A DNA stretch of 64,000 nucleotides from UBA7434 sp042090785 (GCA_042090785.1 JBELIP010000002.1:1-64000), one strand, 5' to 3'; counted from the first letter of the stretch, positions 8,113 to 17,741 are shown. The notes: generated by a model not told the origin, from the letters alone. Program-made: numbers and translations.

Positions 8113-10512
8113 GTGATTTCCCTACCACGACTAACACTGCGTCTTCGACTCTCTATATCAATCATTGCGATTGTGGCGTTATTTACGCTCACCAACCTCA
8201 CCTACCAACTGAGTAGTGAAAATCGTAATTTAAGACTCGATAATTTACAAAATGCAGTGGCCAGCCAGCTTGCCACCGTTACTATTAGGCAGCTATTAGA
8301 AAACCAACAAAAAGAAATACTCGTACTCGATGCATTAAAAGACGGCGGCAAAGAACAACTTAGCGAAGAAGAAATAGAAAATGGCCTCTCCGACTTAATT
8401 AGTTTGCAAGCTGAAATTCGTCGCCTAAAACCGTATGTCTATGCCGACACTGTCGATAGCTACAACACACTGCTCTCAGGATACGATGCACTACATAATG
8501 GCTGGTATAGCTTTTATGTTGGCTATAACAACAATCAAACACCTTCAATTATTAAAATTGAGCGCGAATTTGCTAATACCATGCAGTTACTCAGCGAGTT
8601 TGAATCACTCGAAATTTTAGCCGCTGAGCAGCAAACACTCGATCTACAAAAAACGGTACGCTTTACCGATCGTATAACACTTGCCATATATTTATTTACT
8701 ATTGCGCTAACTGTTAGCCTTGGCTACTTATTAATTCGCTATACCAACCGATCGTTAAACGAACTCAATCTAGGTACCGTCCGCATTGGTGGTGGTGATC
8801 TTAAATACCATATTCCGGTTAATAATGATGATGAGATCGGCGACCTGACCATTGCCTTTAATGAAATGTCAGACAAATTAAGTAACGCCATGGCGCAGGT
8901 TCAGCAATCCAAAGAAAAAGCCGACCAAGCCAACCGATCAAAGACTAATTTCTTGGCCAATATGAGCCATGAACTTCGTACACCGCTCAATGCCATTATT
9001 GGCTACAGTGAAATGATTATTGAAGATTACCGCGAAGAAAAATCTCTCGACGAAGAGCAAGTCGTTGAGGATTTAGCACGCATTCTCAGTTCTGGTCGCC
9101 ACTTACTTCAGCTAATAAACGATGTCTTGGATTTAGCTAAAATTGAATCCGGTAACATGACCGTATTTAATGAAACATTTGATAGCGTTGATATTATTGA
9201 AGAGCTCATAAACACCATGGCGCCTATTGCCAAAAAAGGCGACAACTTATTAGTGTTAGAGAAATCGCAAGATATTCCCAACCTCTATAACGATGCTGTT
9301 AAATTTCGCCAACTGTTTTTAAATTTGTTAAGTAACGCTTGTAAGTTTACGCATAGTGGCAAGATCACTATCCTTGTCACCTATAACGAAAAAACACGCC
9401 ATGCTGTTTACCATGTCAGTGATACCGGCATAGGTATGACGCCGTCACAACTCACGCGCGTATTTGAAGCCTTTGTACAAGCCGATTCCAGCACCTCAAA
9501 AAAATACGGTGGCACTGGGCTAGGTTTAGCTATCTGCAAGCAATTTGTTGAATTAATGGATGGCTCAATGGATGTGACTAGCGCAGAAGGCGAAGGCACC
9601 ACCTTTACTATACTGCTACCCACTCGCAAGCCTATACAAAAAAACACTGACGCCATTCCCGCCGAAAACCAACAAGAATTAGGCCTAGACCTTAATTCAG
9701 CAATGGACAATGAAAGCCCTAGCATTGCAGAAGAAGACGCGTTAGGTCGAGTACTGGTTATTGATGACGACCCCGAGTCTCGTCAACTATTGCTCCGTCA
9801 TTTAGAAAAAGAAAATTATATTGGCTTAGAAGCCGAGGATGCTAAACAAGGCATTGCCATCGCTAACGAAAAACAACCTGATTTAATTTTACTTGATTTA
9901 ATGATGCCGAATATTGATGGCTGGACAGCATTATCCGTCTTAAAAGAGTCACCGAACACACGCCATATTCCAGTTATATTGCAATCGATGCTCGATGAAA
10001 AAAATCTCGGCTTGGATTTGGGCGCAGCAGAGTTCTTACCCAAACCTGTCGACCGCCAGCGTATGGCAACAATACTTCGCCATCTAAATCCACAAGATCG
10101 TCGTGGCTCGGCATTATTAATTGCTCCAGAAACAGAATCTCGACAGTTATTACTTGAAGAGCTCGCCGACGAAGCGTGGCAGTGCATGGTGGCAACATCA
10201 ATGGCACAGGTCATTGAGCGTGTGCAACAAAAATCGCCTGATATTATCTTTATCGGTTTAGGCATGCCCTATGACAGCGTAGTAGAAATTCTTGCCATGC
10301 TGAGTGGTAACAATGACGAGTTAATTGATAGTGAAAACAATGAAGATCAACTGGCCACACTCTCAGCGCCAATAACAGCACCGATTTATGTTGTTAGCGA
10401 AACGCCGTTAGGCAGTAGTCAATCACGTCGCCTAGACCTACCCGCCGACCAAATTCTTCTATTCAACAAAGACGACAAAAGCAGCTTAGGAAAAATATTG
10501 AACCTAAAATAA
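8113..10512 (+). CDS. Membrane hybrid sensor histidine kinase
   Basis: 799 aa. TM1 lies at about residues 11-33, a helical periplasmic sensor at 34-186, TM2 at 187-208, HAMP at about 210-262, HisKA with His286 in MSHELRTP, and HATPase with the N-box (Asn408), DTGIGM and GGTGLGL. A receiver follows (about 546-660; Asp595, Lys644), then a second receiver-like domain (about 666-799) that has Gly where the phospho-Asp should be. It resembles BarA/ArcB-type phosphorelay kinases but has no Hpt domain. The start is GTG at 8113, 25 nt after the CheY-like gene. It is the last gene of the cyclase operon and a likely source of phosphate for the two upstream receivers. Confidence 0.93.
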   Translation: MISLPRLTLRLRLSISIIAIVALFTLTNLTYQLSSENRNLRLDNLQNAVASQLATVTIRQLLENQQKEILVLDALKDGGKEQLSEEEIENGLSDLISLQAEIRRLKPYVYADTVDSYNTLLSGYDALHNGWYSFYVGYNNNQTPSIIKIEREFANTMQLLSEFESLEILAAEQQTLDLQKTVRFTDRITLAIYLFTIALTVSLGYLLIRYTNRSLNELNLGTVRIGGGDLKYHIPVNNDDEIGDLTIAFNEMSDKLSNAMAQVQQSKEKADQANRSKTNFLANMSHELRTPLNAIIGYSEMIIEDYREEKSLDEEQVVEDLARILSSGRHLLQLINDVLDLAKIESGNMTVFNETFDSVDIIEELINTMAPIAKKGDNLLVLEKSQDIPNLYNDAVKFRQLFLNLLSNACKFTHSGKITILVTYNEKTRHAVYHVSDTGIGMTPSQLTRVFEAFVQADSSTSKKYGGTGLGLAICKQFVELMDGSMDVTSAEGEGTTFTILLPTRKPIQKNTDAIPAENQQELGLDLNSAMDNESPSIAEEDALGRVLVIDDDPESRQLLLRHLEKENYIGLEAEDAKQGIAIANEKQPDLILLDLMMPNIDGWTALSVLKESPNTRHIPVILQSMLDEKNLGLDLGAAEFLPKPVDRQRMATILRHLNPQDRRGSALLIAPETESRQLLLEELADEAWQCMVATSMAQVIERVQQKSPDIIFIGLGMPYDSVVEILAMLSGNNDELIDSENNEDQLATLSAPITAPIYVVSETPLGSSQSRRLDLPADQILLFNKDDKSSLGKILNLK

Positions 10513-10534
10513 AAAGTGAACCTAAAATAAAAAA
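10499..10534. repeat. Tandem 18-bp duplication at the kinase stop codon
   Basis: Two adjacent copies of TGAACCTAAAATAAAAAG (the second ends in A). The first copy contains the last codons and stop of the hybrid kinase. Confidence 0.85.
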
Positions 10535-10543
10535 ATAGAGCGC

Positions 10544-10582
10544 AAAAAGCACTCGCGAATCACTTTATAACTCACGAGTGCT
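10544..10582 (-). terminator. Terminator of the peroxiredoxin-like gene
   Basis: A 10-bp inverted repeat (AGCACTCGCG with CACGAGTGCT, one non-Watson-Crick pair) is followed on the minus strand by five Ts. It lies 23 nt past the stop of the minus-strand gene and may also stop the converging kinase operon. Confidence 0.65.
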
Positions 10583-10605
10583 AATATCGTTGCAGAATCA
10601 AAAAA

Positions 10606-11211
10606 CTATAAGTACTGTTCAATCACTTGCTGCAATTGCGCAGCAGAAGGGCGCTGACGATAATTTTCGCCCGCATAAAACCAAACAACATTCCCCACTG
10701 CATTAATCAATACTACCGTAGGATGCGGTATAGACTCATCACGCTGCACACCATAGGCATTAGCAATTGCTAAGTCTTCATCCGTCACAAACACATAAGG
10801 CTGATCGAATTTTTCAGCCAACTCCTGAGAATCGACCGTAGGGTCAGGGCTAATTGCTAACAACTGAACCCCCTGCTCTTTAAGGGTTGGAAATAAACTC
10901 TGAATATCATCTAAATGGCTCACACAAAAGGGACACCATTTGCCACGATAAAAAACCAACAATACCGGCTGGCTTGGCTGAAAAGCCGATAGGCTAACCG
11001 TATTACCTTCGGCATCAACACTAGTAAAATCCGGCGCAGGCTCACCCACTTGTAAATTAATTGTCACATCACCATACGTCATAGAGCCATTAATTGCCTC
11101 ATCAGGCACAGCCTTATTATGACATCCAAACAACGCCAACATTAAAAAGCCAGCACCTACAATAACTGTGAGACGGCGTAAAAAACACCTACTGAATAAA
11201 TTATTAAGCAT
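10606..11211 (-). CDS. AhpC/TSA-type peroxiredoxin-like lipoprotein
   Basis: 201 aa. The N-terminus is a lipoprotein signal peptide with hydrophobic core and lipobox LFGC (Cys near residue 29). The thioredoxin-like domain carries WCPFC, a CxxC as in TlpA/Prx-like reductases, in the first helix after FYRGK. It is expected to act as a membrane-anchored periplasmic thiol peroxidase or disulfide reductase. The substrate cannot be told from sequence. It is a stand-alone gene with its own terminator. Confidence 0.8.
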   Translation of the reverse strand: MLNNLFSRCFLRRLTVIVGAGFLMLALFGCHNKAVPDEAINGSMTYGDVTINLQVGEPAPDFTSVDAEGNTVSLSAFQPSQPVLLVFYRGKWCPFCVSHLDDIQSLFPTLKEQGVQLLAISPDPTVDSQELAEKFDQPYVFVTDEDLAIANAYGVQRDESIPHPTVVLINAVGNVVWFYAGENYRQRPSAAQLQQVIEQYL

Positions 11212-11264
11212 TACTTTTCCTCTTAATCTTCGAAGGTTTAATCTTGAATATTAGTCTATTGAAC

Positions 11265-11531
11265 TTAAATAAATTGACCCTCAGCAATCAACAAAAGTTT
11301 CTGCTGCTTGGATAATTTCTTAATAGCACTTTCAGCAATACTGGCTGCCGACCGATTATCCATTTGCTGTTGAAAAACTAATTTTAAGGGCCCCTTACCG
11401 CGCAGTGCTTTAGCCCCTTTTACACCACCTTCACTATGCTCGGCAAAACGCCGCTCAACATTAGTGGTAATGCCCGTATAAACCCGGCCATCGGCACACT
11501 CAATCATATATAAAAACCACTGCGAAGCCAT
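11265..11531 (-). CDS. GIY-YIG domain protein, UPF0213 (YhbQ-like)
   Basis: 88 aa when started at the Met of MASQW. A longer open frame to 11582 would run into the upstream gene and lacks family similarity in the extension. The fold is essentially a bare GIY-YIG nuclease core: FLYMIEC, then VYTGITTNVERRFAEH, then the family-typical AKALRGKGPLKLV. Proteins of this family are linked to DNA processing, but the role here is unknown. The start lies 1 nt from the stop of the hydrolase gene, so the two are probably co-transcribed. Confidence 0.85.
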   Translation of the reverse strand: MASQWFLYMIECADGRVYTGITTNVERRFAEHSEGGVKGAKALRGKGPLKLVFQQQMDNRSAASIAESAIKKLSKQQKLLLIAEGQFI

Positions 11532-11532
11532 T

Positions 11533-12375
11533 TTACAATAACCGCCACTGTTGCTTATCGCCCTCACCTTCACCGACAGCACGCAACTCTTGCTCTAGCT
11601 TAATAAGATGGGCTAATAGCGATAATTGCGCGAAGGGATAAAGCGATGAATCGACATCATCATACACCTGAGTGACCAGCACCGATAAAGCAATAGACGG
11701 ATGCTCGGTAAGCTTTTCAATGACTTTAGCCTCCCTGCCCAACCGATGCTTAATAAGCCAACGCAGCGTTTCTAACGGCTTTGCCATTAACTCGCCATGC
11801 GCCGGCGCAATGCTTAATATTGGATAGGTTACTAATAACTGCAGCGATTCAATATAGGCTTTCATATTGCCACTAGGAGGCACAATAACAACGGTAGACC
11901 CATTCATAATATGGTCACCGGCTAACAAAATACCTTCTTCTTCTAACAAAAAACATAAATGATTACTAACATGGCCTGGCGTATGAATAGCACGCAAATG
12001 AAAATCATCAGCAGCAATGACATCATCATGCTGCATAGCCCAAGTCGGCTGAAAGGTGCTATCTTGAAATGGATCATTGGCTGGCGGCATACCAAGCACT
12101 TGCGCTCCGGTTGCCTCAGCGATAGGGGCTACCGCAGGCGAATGATCAAGGTGAGTATGGGTGGCGACCACCCACTTGATACGATCACCGACACTATCGA
12201 GTATCGCATTAATATGCGATGCCTCAATAGGACCCGGATCGACAATGGCAATATCTTTGTTACCTAAGATATAAGTGTTGGTCCCCTCGCCCGTTGTTAA
12301 GCCAGGGTTTGGAGCGGTTATACGACGCAGGCGATCACTTAAACGAATAATTTTTCCATGCGCTAAACTCGACAT
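11533..12375 (-). CDS. Metallo-beta-lactamase-fold hydrolase
   Basis: 280 aa. The zinc-binding motif THTHLDH lies near residue 97, the second His is in HTPGHVSNH, and the bridging Asp is in AGDH. The C-terminal helical region resembles LACTB2/glyoxalase-II-like hydrolases. Substrate is not predictable. It lies between fabV and the GIY-YIG gene in the same direction with short spacers (28 nt and 1 nt), so it is probably in their transcription unit. Confidence 0.85.
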   Translation of the reverse strand: MSSLAHGKIIRLSDRLRRITAPNPGLTTGEGTNTYILGNKDIAIVDPGPIEASHINAILDSVGDRIKWVVATHTHLDHSPAVAPIAEATGAQVLGMPPANDPFQDSTFQPTWAMQHDDVIAADDFHLRAIHTPGHVSNHLCFLLEEEGILLAGDHIMNGSTVVIVPPSGNMKAYIESLQLLVTYPILSIAPAHGELMAKPLETLRWLIKHRLGREAKVIEKLTEHPSIALSVLVTQVYDDVDSSLYPFAQLSLLAHLIKLEQELRAVGEGEGDKQQWRLL

Positions 12376-12403
12376 AAAAACGATTAAAGTGCGTTAAGAG
12401 CTA

Positions 12404-13594
12404 TTAAAGGCAATTAGCAATTTTTACATCTGGATCGACATCAGCTTCATAATCAACACCTTCAACCTCAAAACCAAACAAGTTCATAAACTCAGTTTGG
12501 TAACCAGCAAAGTCGGATATTGTCATTAAGTTTTCTGAAGTCACCTGTGCCCACATAGCTTCAACTTCTTCTTGAACATGCGGTGCCAACTCTTTTCGGT
12601 CAGCACGTAAACGGCCTTCGTCATCGACATAAGGCTCTGCACCATAAAGGCTGTCTTTTAATAAACCATACACCTGCTCAATACAGCCTTCATGGGTTCC
12701 TTCGGCCTTCATCACTTTAAATAACAAAGCTAAATACAGCGGCATTACCGGAATGGCTGAACTGGCTTGTGTAACAACCGCCTTTAGTACGGAGACTCTT
12801 GCATCACCATTGAGTGCCGACAAACGCTGGCGTATATTTTTAACTCGCAAATCCAAATCTTGTTTAGCGCGACCAATCGTGCCATGCCAATAAATATCCC
12901 AGGTGACTTTTTCGCCCACATAAGTATAGGCCGTTGTTTTCGCGCCTTCAGCTAACACACCAGCATCCGCTAATGCATCAATCCACATTTCCCAATCTTC
13001 GCCACCCATTACAGTAACCGTGTTGGCAATTTCTTCTTCAGACGCCGCATCAACGGTCACTTCTTCAATAATCTTTTTATCGGTATTCACGCAACGTTGA
13101 GTCACACTTTTACCAATGGGCTTAAGGGTTGAGCTAAACACCTCACCCGATTTAGGGTGCTGGCGGCGTGGCGATGCCAAGCTATAAACAACAAGATCAA
13201 CTTGGCCTAAATCTTCTTTAATCGTCTCAATGGTCTGCTGTTTAATTTCATCGGAAAAAGCATCGCCATTAATGCTTTTAGCGTAAAGACCTTCTGCTTC
13301 AGCATAGCGATGAAAAGCCGCCGAGTTATACCATCCGGCGGTACCGGGCTTTCTCTCGGTGCCGGGCTTTTCAAAGAAAATACCTAAAGTACTTGCACCA
13401 GCACCAAAAGCCGCACTAATACGTGACGAAAGGCCGTAACCTGTGGAGGCACCAATCACCAAAACGCGCTTGGGCAAGCCATCAATATTACCCGCGTCTT
13501 TCACATAATCAATTTGACGCTTCACATTGGCATCGCAGCCAGTAGGATGCGTTGTAACACACATAAAACCACGTACACGGGGCTTAATAATCAT
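12404..13594 (-). CDS. fabV: trans-2-enoyl-ACP/CoA reductase (FabV type)
   Basis: NADH-dependent enoyl reductase of fatty acid synthesis, the triclosan-tolerant FabV class. At 396 aa it matches the family. It begins with the FabV signature IIKPRVRGF, has the NAD-binding VLVIGASTGYG near residue 45, and carries the catalytic Tyr-x8-Lys in YWHGTIGRAK. No FabI is in the window, so whether FabV is the only enoyl reductase is unknown. It is divergent from miaE across 124 nt. Confidence 0.96.
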   Translation of the reverse strand: MIIKPRVRGFMCVTTHPTGCDANVKRQIDYVKDAGNIDGLPKRVLVIGASTGYGLSSRISAAFGAGASTLGIFFEKPGTERKPGTAGWYNSAAFHRYAEAEGLYAKSINGDAFSDEIKQQTIETIKEDLGQVDLVVYSLASPRRQHPKSGEVFSSTLKPIGKSVTQRCVNTDKKIIEEVTVDAASEEEIANTVTVMGGEDWEMWIDALADAGVLAEGAKTTAYTYVGEKVTWDIYWHGTIGRAKQDLDLRVKNIRQRLSALNGDARVSVLKAVVTQASSAIPVMPLYLALLFKVMKAEGTHEGCIEQVYGLLKDSLYGAEPYVDDEGRLRADRKELAPHVQEEVEAMWAQVTSENLMTISDFAGYQTEFMNLFGFEVEGVDYEADVDPDVKIANCL

Positions 13595-13718
13595 AGATAA
13601 ACCTTATTCACTATTCCAAGCACTTAAAGGGGTGCAGCCTTTAAAGAAAGCAGCAACCATTGATAATGGCGATTATTGTCGAAAATACAGTCGAGCAAAT
13701 AAACGGTGAGGTATTATA

Positions 13719-14387
13719 ATGCCCTGCGACAACGAAAACAGCCAAATATTGAGGATTCACTTGTCTAATATAAAGATCAATACGAATATCGACGCCAATA
13801 ATGCACCGTTTAGCCAGAGTCCACTGCGCTTTGCTACTCCTGCCGAATGGGTTAACACTGTTATGGCCGATTTTGATACCTTTTTACAAGATCATGCCGC
13901 TGCTGAAAAAAAGGCTTCTAGCATGGCCATGTCAATGATCTCTCACTACCCTAACCGTATTGCATTAGTTGAAGCGATGGCCGAACTCGCCATAGAAGAG
14001 CTAAACCATTTTCGTGAAGTCGTGAAATGGCTACACCGTCGTGACATACAACTCACGGCTGATAATAAAGATCACTACGTTATTGCTATGCGCAAGCATA
14101 TGAGCAACGGTAGCGACGTATACTTACTCGACCGTTTATTGATTGGCGGCATTATTGAAGCGCGAGGCTGTGAACGTTTTGGCATGATTGCCAAAGCACT
14201 ACCCTCAGGTGATTTACAAAATTTTTATCACGCCATTACCGAATCAGAAGCCAAGCACTATCAATTATTTATCGATTTAGCGCACCAATATTTTGACGCC
14301 GACATCGTCAATAATCGCTTAGACACATTGTTAGATGCCGAAGCAAAAATTACAGCCGACTTATTGATTAGCGCTGCGCTGCATTAA
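13719..14387 (+). CDS. miaE: tRNA-(ms2io6A37) hydroxylase
   Basis: Di-iron monooxygenase that hydroxylates the isopentenyl group of ms2i6A37 in tRNA. 222 aa. The ferritin-like helical bundle shows Glu-rich iron ligands: ELAIEELNHF (ExxH type) near residue 88 and a second ESEAKHY near residue 175. The ATG follows TGAGG at 7-nt spacing. The first 35 residues are not family-typical, so a downstream start is possible. It ends 32 nt before the ATG of an unrecognised glycosyltransferase-like gene. Confidence 0.9.
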   Translation: MPCDNENSQILRIHLSNIKINTNIDANNAPFSQSPLRFATPAEWVNTVMADFDTFLQDHAAAEKKASSMAMSMISHYPNRIALVEAMAELAIEELNHFREVVKWLHRRDIQLTADNKDHYVIAMRKHMSNGSDVYLLDRLLIGGIIEARGCERFGMIAKALPSGDLQNFYHAITESEAKHYQLFIDLAHQYFDADIVNNRLDTLLDAEAKITADLLISAALH

Positions 14388-14419
14388 ACACCTTGCAGAA
14401 ATTCAGACACACTACTGGC

Positions 14420-15742
14420 ATGACTCATAAAAATATCGATCACTACTTAAAACAATATGCCGAGCCCGAATCCCAGCAGCTAGAAGGCTTAACCGCGCAA
14501 TATCGACACTGCATCTGCATACCTGCTTTTAATGAGTCGCCGCTATTTCTTAATCATCTTATTCACTTTATTAATACACAAGCAAACACACTTGCTATTG
14601 TCGTACTCAACCGCCCCGACAATATTGAAGACAATAGCGCCAGCGACAACCACAACTGCAAACAACAACTGACACATAAACTCAGCATTAACTGGCGCAA
14701 TAACAATATCCAATTGCATAAAGCACAGAATAAAAGTGCTATTTTATTAGTCGACCGCTTTGATACTGGCGCCGCTATTGCCGCTAAGCAAGGGGTTGGT
14801 ATGGCAAGAAAAATTGCCGCCGATATAGCGCTGCAATTAATTAACCAACAACTCATCAGTGAGCCTTGGATATATTCCACTGATGCTGACGTGCTTTTAC
14901 CTGACAATTATTTTGACCGTAGCCAATCGGCTAATCATAAAGCTCAAACGGCGCCTAAAAACATTGCCGCCTATATTCTCGCTTACCAACATATAGCTAC
15001 CGGCAACAAAGCCATAGACAACGCTACCCGCCTCTATGAGCACCGACTTAACGCCTATGTAGATGGATTATGTTTAGCGAACTCACCTTATGCATTTCAA
15101 ACACTGGGCAGCACGCTATGTGTTCACGCAAAACACTATGCTATGGTCCGCGGCTTCCCTAAACGTGCAGCCGGCGAAGACTTTTACCTACTTAATAAAC
15201 TCCGTAAAACAGGCATTGTTGTATCGCTGACAACACCTACAATTCAAATAGAATCACGCATTTCACATCGCACGCCCTTTGGCACAGGCACATCGGTCGA
15301 TAGTATTTTGGCTCACAGTGACCCTAAACAAGCAGCTATCTTTTATCATCCGCAGCTATTTATTTTATTGCGACAAACACTCACTTGCTTAGAGCAATTA
15401 AGTAGCCGTTTATTTATTAATAATGAATTTAATAAACAGAAAAACAATGACTGGCAGCAAGCCATTAAAAATTTTACTGAGTGGTGCATAGTAGAACAAG
15501 AAGAAATAATAAGTGCACTAACGGCTATTGATTTTAATAGCGGGTGGACGCATAGCCTGAAGAATAGTCGTGACGCAGCTCAATTTAAACGCCAATTGGA
15601 AGCTTGGTTTGACGGCTTTAAAACACTTAAATATCTGCACGCATTACGCGATAACGCAACATCAAAGCAGCTCCACAATGTTTCAGACCAGCGCTACCTT
15701 GAATTACTGGCAGAGACAGCAGTGACCAACCCTACATTTTAA
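14420..15742 (+). CDS. Family 2 glycosyltransferase-like protein
   Basis: 440 aa, soluble, with no transmembrane segment or signal. GT-A features are visible: CICIPAFNES at the N-terminus (nucleotide-sugar strand), STDADVLLP (DxD-like metal site) in the middle, and RGFPKRAAGEDFYLL (the acceptor-side ED motif). Many His/Gln residues. The acceptor is unknown. An in-frame TTG at 14393 would extend it by 9 residues; neither start has a good ribosome site, so it may be translationally coupled to miaE. It overlaps the convergent crotonase gene by 11 nt. Confidence 0.65.
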   Translation: MTHKNIDHYLKQYAEPESQQLEGLTAQYRHCICIPAFNESPLFLNHLIHFINTQANTLAIVVLNRPDNIEDNSASDNHNCKQQLTHKLSINWRNNNIQLHKAQNKSAILLVDRFDTGAAIAAKQGVGMARKIAADIALQLINQQLISEPWIYSTDADVLLPDNYFDRSQSANHKAQTAPKNIAAYILAYQHIATGNKAIDNATRLYEHRLNAYVDGLCLANSPYAFQTLGSTLCVHAKHYAMVRGFPKRAAGEDFYLLNKLRKTGIVVSLTTPTIQIESRISHRTPFGTGTSVDSILAHSDPKQAAIFYHPQLFILLRQTLTCLEQLSSRLFINNEFNKQKNNDWQQAIKNFTEWCIVEQEEIISALTAIDFNSGWTHSLKNSRDAAQFKRQLEAWFDGFKTLKYLHALRDNATSKQLHNVSDQRYLELLAETAVTNPTF

Positions 15743-16583
15743 AATCCAAGGATTCTAATTCAGCATAATCTCCTTCACGACGCTCTTGAGAGGCGCTCAT
15801 TCCTTCGGCCAAATCCGCCATACGAAACATTCCGCCTTGCCACGTTGCGGTATATTTTAGGCCTTCATCAACGCCATGATTCCTACCATACGTTAGCATC
15901 TCTTTAGTACCAGCAACAATAACTGGTGAATTTGCAGCTATAGACTTTGCCACTTCCATCACTGCGGCTAATAAACTTTCTTGGTCAGGAAAAACTGCAT
16001 TAACAAAACCCGCACTTAATGCCTCGTCAGCCATCATCTTTCTACTGCTATACACTAACTCACGCGCTAAGCCCTCTGGCATTAATTTTGGCAAGCGCTG
16101 TAATGTGCCTAAATCAGCAAGCACACCTAACTTTGTTTCTTTCACCACAAAAAAACTGTCGGCAGTACAATAGCGACAATCTGTCGTTGCAATCATATCT
16201 ATACCACCACCAATACAGCCACCTTGCACGGCGCTTAGCACTGGCATTCTGCATTGCTCTAAGACATTAAAGATATCTTGAAGCTTAATGACCAAGCGCC
16301 TTAAAGCCTCTGCACAACGAGCGGGTTCTAATTCAAAACGGCGACCAAAATGGGCAAAAACGTCTAAATCCATACCAGCAGTAAAATGTTTGCCGGTAGA
16401 AGAAAGTACAATAACCCGCGCAGCTGAAGCATGATCAATGGCCTTAACAATACGAGGCAGTTCATCCCAAAAATCAGAATTCATACTATTTAATTGCTCA
16501 GGTCTACATAATTGCAAATGCGCAATATTATTTTCAATACTCACCTTAAACGCTTTAAGATTTTTTAACTCAGGAAGTGTCAT
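15732..16583 (-). CDS. Enoyl-CoA hydratase/isomerase (crotonase family)
   Basis: 283 aa crotonase fold. The oxyanion-hole segments are FTAGMDLDVF (near residue 69) and the GGCIGGGID helix start (near residue 120). In this family an Asp after the second motif and TKLGVLADLG suggest a delta3,5-delta2,4-dienoyl-CoA isomerase-like enzyme rather than a plain hydratase, but this is only a likeness. A beta-oxidation role is expected. It is convergent with the glycosyltransferase-like gene and has a 298-nt divergent spacer to the class II aldolase. Confidence 0.85.
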   Translation of the reverse strand: MTLPELKNLKAFKVSIENNIAHLQLCRPEQLNSMNSDFWDELPRIVKAIDHASAARVIVLSSTGKHFTAGMDLDVFAHFGRRFELEPARCAEALRRLVIKLQDIFNVLEQCRMPVLSAVQGGCIGGGIDMIATTDCRYCTADSFFVVKETKLGVLADLGTLQRLPKLMPEGLARELVYSSRKMMADEALSAGFVNAVFPDQESLLAAVMEVAKSIAANSPVIVAGTKEMLTYGRNHGVDEGLKYTATWQGGMFRMADLAEGMSASQERREGDYAELESLDFKM

Positions 16584-16740
16584 TTTATAGCCCTTGTTAT
16601 AGCCCTTATTATCACTCGTGTTATTGACTTTGCCTTTGTAATTGCACTTATCGTTATGTGTGGCATAAACTTATTAAAGCTGCTTATAAACTAATAGTTT
16701 GCAGTATAAGCTAAAAAAAAATATATTTTGCAATTCTACT

Positions 16741-16759
16741 CTAAACGCAAATAGTTTAG
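16741..16759. promoter_or_regulatory. Inverted repeat in divergent spacer
   Basis: CTAAAC, 7 nt, GTTTAG: a perfect 6-bp dyad in the A+T-rich spacer between the crotonase and aldolase genes, 123 nt before the aldolase ATG. It could be an operator, but no cognate regulator is adjacent. Confidence 0.3.
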
Positions 16760-16881
16760 GCGCTTATGATAATTAAGATCAAGTAAGAACCGCTAAGCAT
16801 GACCAAAAACTAAAGCAATTAATTTTTTATCGTATTAGACTGGCCTTATATAAACTAGAGTAACCCGTTAGGTAATGTCAT

Positions 16882-17706
16882 ATGAATAATAAAGATACTA
16901 AAAACAATCAGGCTACCGAAAACATCACTAACAATACGGTCATGAATGCCGATGATAGCCTGGTGTTGCCAATGCAATTTGAGTCGGTAGAAGACGAGCG
17001 ACTGCATAGAAAACAGCGACTTACAGCGGCTCTTCGCTTATTTGGCAAGTTTGGTTTTGACGAAGGTGTGGCCGGCCATATCACGGTCCGCGACCCTGAA
17101 CACCCCGATTGCTTTTGGGTTAACCCAATGGGAGTTTCTTTTAAGCAGGTCTGTCTATCACAACTCTTGTTAGTTGATCATAAAGGCAACGTAATCGAGG
17201 GTAATGGATTATTAAACGGCGCCGCTTTTACTATTCATAGTCACATTCATAGCGCCAGACCCGATGTTATTGCAGCAGCCCACTGTCATTCTGTCTATGG
17301 CAAAAGCTGGTCTTCGCTGGGTAAACATTTAGACCCCATCTCTCAAGATGCTTGTGCGTTTTATAACGATCACGCATTGTTCGAAGACTTCTCTGGTGTG
17401 GTATTAGACATGTCCGAAGGCAATGCAATTGCTACGGCTCTTGGCGACAACAAAGCCTGCATACTACAAAACCACGGCTTAATGACGGTTGGAAGCAGTA
17501 TAGAAGCCGCTGCATGGTGGTACTTCACCATGGAGCGCTCATGCCAAGCACAATTATTGGCCGAAGCAGCAGGTACACCAAAAATCATTCCCAATGCAAT
17601 AGCTCAAACAACTTACGATACCGTCGGTTCAGAATTGGCGGGCTGGTTTAGCTTTCAGCCTTTGTATAATACGATTATCGCCGAACAGCCTGATATGTTT
17701 AACTAG
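16882..17706 (+). CDS. Class II aldolase/adducin family protein
   Basis: 274 aa. The zinc-binding pattern of the family is visible: HSHIHSARPD and AAHCHS in the first half (His cluster near residues 119-137) and QNHGLMTVG near residue 198 with the third-His region. Family members cleave or epimerise sugar phosphates such as fuculose- or ribulose-phosphate; the substrate here is unknown. The first 35 residues are Asn/Asp-rich and look like an extension. It has a strong bidirectional terminator 35 nt after the stop. Confidence 0.85.
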   Translation: MNNKDTKNNQATENITNNTVMNADDSLVLPMQFESVEDERLHRKQRLTAALRLFGKFGFDEGVAGHITVRDPEHPDCFWVNPMGVSFKQVCLSQLLLVDHKGNVIEGNGLLNGAAFTIHSHIHSARPDVIAAAHCHSVYGKSWSSLGKHLDPISQDACAFYNDHALFEDFSGVVLDMSEGNAIATALGDNKACILQNHGLMTVGSSIEAAAWWYFTMERSCQAQLLAEAAGTPKIIPNAIAQTTYDTVGSELAGWFSFQPLYNTIIAEQPDMFN

Positions 17707-17741
17707 CTTAGAAAAATGACAAGCACTAATAAACGCTCAAT

